Shown: piece by piece, positions 5,123 to 6,046 of the stretch | How the letters are laid out: each line of letters begins with the position of its first letter | Numbering within the stretch: position 1 is the first letter of the stretch | NCBI GenBank assembly: GCA_013695245.1 | Contig: JACDAW010000380.1 | Span: 1-6,046 of the forward strand | Origin: Pyrinomonadaceae bacterium | GTDB lineage: Bacteria; Acidobacteriota; Blastocatellia; Pyrinomonadales; Pyrinomonadaceae | Direction: 5' to 3' | Length of the DNA stretch: 6,046 nt | Made by a program: the position numbers and the translations under genes | The notes under the pieces: model-generated | Database searches by the model: none | Told to the model about the DNA's origin: nothing | Seen by the model: the letters and a program-made list of their open reading frames with translations, nothing else

Positions 5123-6046
5123 ATGGCTTCAACTTCTAATAAGAAACCAACGCATTCGCGCCTCGCTACGACGACAACCACGCCTACTGAGGAAGCGAAA
5201 GAGAACGGCGGCGCAGGTCACGCGCGCGCGCGAACCGAAAAGCACAACGGCAACGGCGCTGTTACAAGTTCGGTCGCGCAACTTGCGGCGATGCTGGCGA
5301 GCGGCAACCTCATCGTCGAATCGCACGAAGGTCTCGACTCTTCGCAGGCGAGTGATGAAGATCGTCGCTCGCTTGCGGGGCTTCATACCTTGGCGCGCAG
5401 TATGCGCCGCGCCGTCGGACGTTTGCAGCGTGCTGCCGATTCAATCGAATCAATCGCCGGGCGCGTGCTTGAAGGCGGACGCGTGCTTGCCCACGCTGTC
5501 GAAGATGAAGCTGCGTCGGTTGACCAAACCGTGAGTTCGATTGCGGAGATCAGTTCGTCGGCGAGCGCAGTCGCTGAGGCCGTCGGCGCGCTTTCAAATC
5601 TCGCGCAGACAACTTCCACATCATCGTTGGAGATGGCCGCTTCGATTGATGAAGTTTCGGCAAGCGCCGACGCCTTAAACGCTTTCGTTGAAGAGACGGC
5701 CGCGTCAATCGAGGAGATGGCGGCTTCGATTCGCAACGTCGCCGCTTCAACCGAATCCCTTTCTTCGGCGACCGATGAAACGGAACGCTCAATGCGCGCG
5801 ATTGACCAATCAACGCAGCGCGTCGGGCTTGCCGTAGCAGAAACGGCCGCGCTCGCCGAAGAAGTGCAACGCTCGGCGGAAGTCGGTTCAGCAATCGTCC
5901 TTGACACGGCTGAATCAATGCGCGCCACGCGCCGCGGCACGGAAGAAGCATCCGAAACGATCTCGGCGCTCGGTGAACGATCTGAACGCATCGGGCAGAT
6001 CACGCGCGTCATTGACGAGATCGCCGGGCGCACAAATCTGCTCGCC
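5123..6046 (+). CDS. Soluble methyl-accepting chemotaxis-type protein (5' part, cut by window edge)
   Basis: 308 codons from ATG 5123 run open to the window end. Residues 1-48 are a Thr/Asn/Lys-rich, probably disordered tail. Residues about 49-101 are HAMP-like: helix SSVAQLAAMLASGNL, an acidic connector, DEDRR, then helix LHTLARSMRRAVGRL. From about 102 onward an Ala/Ser/Glu-rich heptad helix carries repeated AASI motifs (172, 193 and 200; ETAASIEEMAASIRNVAAST). The last visible residues, RIGQITRVIDEIAGRTNLLA, enter the highly conserved receptor hairpin tip that docks CheA and CheW. No membrane segment appears before the HAMP-like part, so this is a cytosolic receptor, possibly of the FrzCD kind. 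Paired Glu residues in the helices (for example E190-E191, E197-E198) are candidate methylation sites. The ATG lacks a Shine-Dalgarno sequence, and an upstream GTG at 4973 would add 50 residues. The C-terminus is outside the window. Confidence 0.9.
   Translation, partial: MASTSNKKPTHSRLATTTTTPTEEAKENGGAGHARARTEKHNGNGAVTSSVAQLAAMLASGNLIVESHEGLDSSQASDEDRRSLAGLHTLARSMRRAVGRLQRAADSIESIAGRVLEGGRVLAHAVEDEAASVDQTVSSIAEISSSASAVAEAVGALSNLAQTTSTSSLEMAASIDEVSASADALNAFVEETAASIEEMAASIRNVAASTESLSSATDETERSMRAIDQSTQRVGLAVAETAALAEEVQRSAEVGSAIVLDTAESMRATRRGTEEASETISALGERSERIGQITRVIDEIAGRTNLLA
5221..5232. repeat. (CG)6 alternating tract
   Basis: Twelve bases of perfect CG alternation lie inside the chemoreceptor gene, encoding part of HARAR (residues 33-37). 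Similar 11-base tracts occur at 132-142, inside the 3' end of the methyltransferase-like gene, and at 2833-2843, inside the DUF4388-J gene. They reflect the genome's frequent GCG/CGC codons and could form Z-DNA or be slippage-prone. Confidence 0.8.

Noticed and set aside
5383..6033. 216-codon minus-strand frame rich in Ser, Ala and Arg
   Set aside because: It is exactly antisense to the chemoreceptor gene, whose plus-strand product has a recognisable conserved domain. The antisense product has no recognisable domain and mirrors the codon bias.

Overview
The window comes from a free-living bacterium with moderately GC-rich DNA and many GCGC/CGCG words. It holds signal-transduction genes in two divergent blocks. 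The DUF4388 (PATAN)-J-domain fusion, the soluble chemoreceptor and the orphan kinase would fit Acidobacteriota (Blastocatellia-like), with Deltaproteobacteria/Myxococcota as alternatives. That placement is inferred from gene content only; no marker gene is present. No mobile element, CRISPR array, rRNA or convincing tRNA was found.

Left block, minus strand, read from about 3222 down to 1: (a) a DUF4388 + winged-helix-like + C-terminal J-domain protein (2068-3222, possibly starting at 3318); (b) a 319-base spacer with several inverted repeats but no credible gene; (c) a stand-alone HD-GYP-type phosphohydrolase (1050-1748); (d) a protein that looks like a D12-class DNA adenine methyltransferase whose catalytic motif is degraded (111-1046), starting 3 bases after the HD gene stops; (e) the first 32 codons of a small membrane or secreted protein (98 down to beyond position 1). 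Genes c, d and e are so tightly spaced that they are almost certainly one transcript. Gene a may be upstream in the same unit or separate.

Right block, plus strand: a near-consensus sigma-70 promoter (TTGACA-17-TTATAA, 3323-3351) and an AAGGAG ribosome site lead into a cytosolic GAF-HisKA-HATPase histidine kinase (3424-4887, TTG start). Its phospho-acceptor histidine box is intact but its ATP-binding N and G1 boxes are eroded. After a 235-base spacer with a weak hairpin comes the 5' 308 codons of a methyl-accepting chemotaxis-type protein (5123 to beyond 6046). It has no membrane segment in the visible part, a HAMP-like stretch, and a long helical signalling region, and it is cut by the window edge just inside the conserved receptor tip.

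Taken together the locus reads as an intracellular signalling neighbourhood: a phosphorelay input (kinase), a cytosolic chemosensory-array component, a possible cyclic-di-GMP phosphodiesterase, and a DUF4388 protein with a co-chaperone domain. The most unusual elements are the catalytically degraded methyltransferase-like protein coupled to the HD-GYP gene, and the kinase with an eroded ATP site. No response regulator or CheA/CheW is visible, so partners must lie elsewhere.
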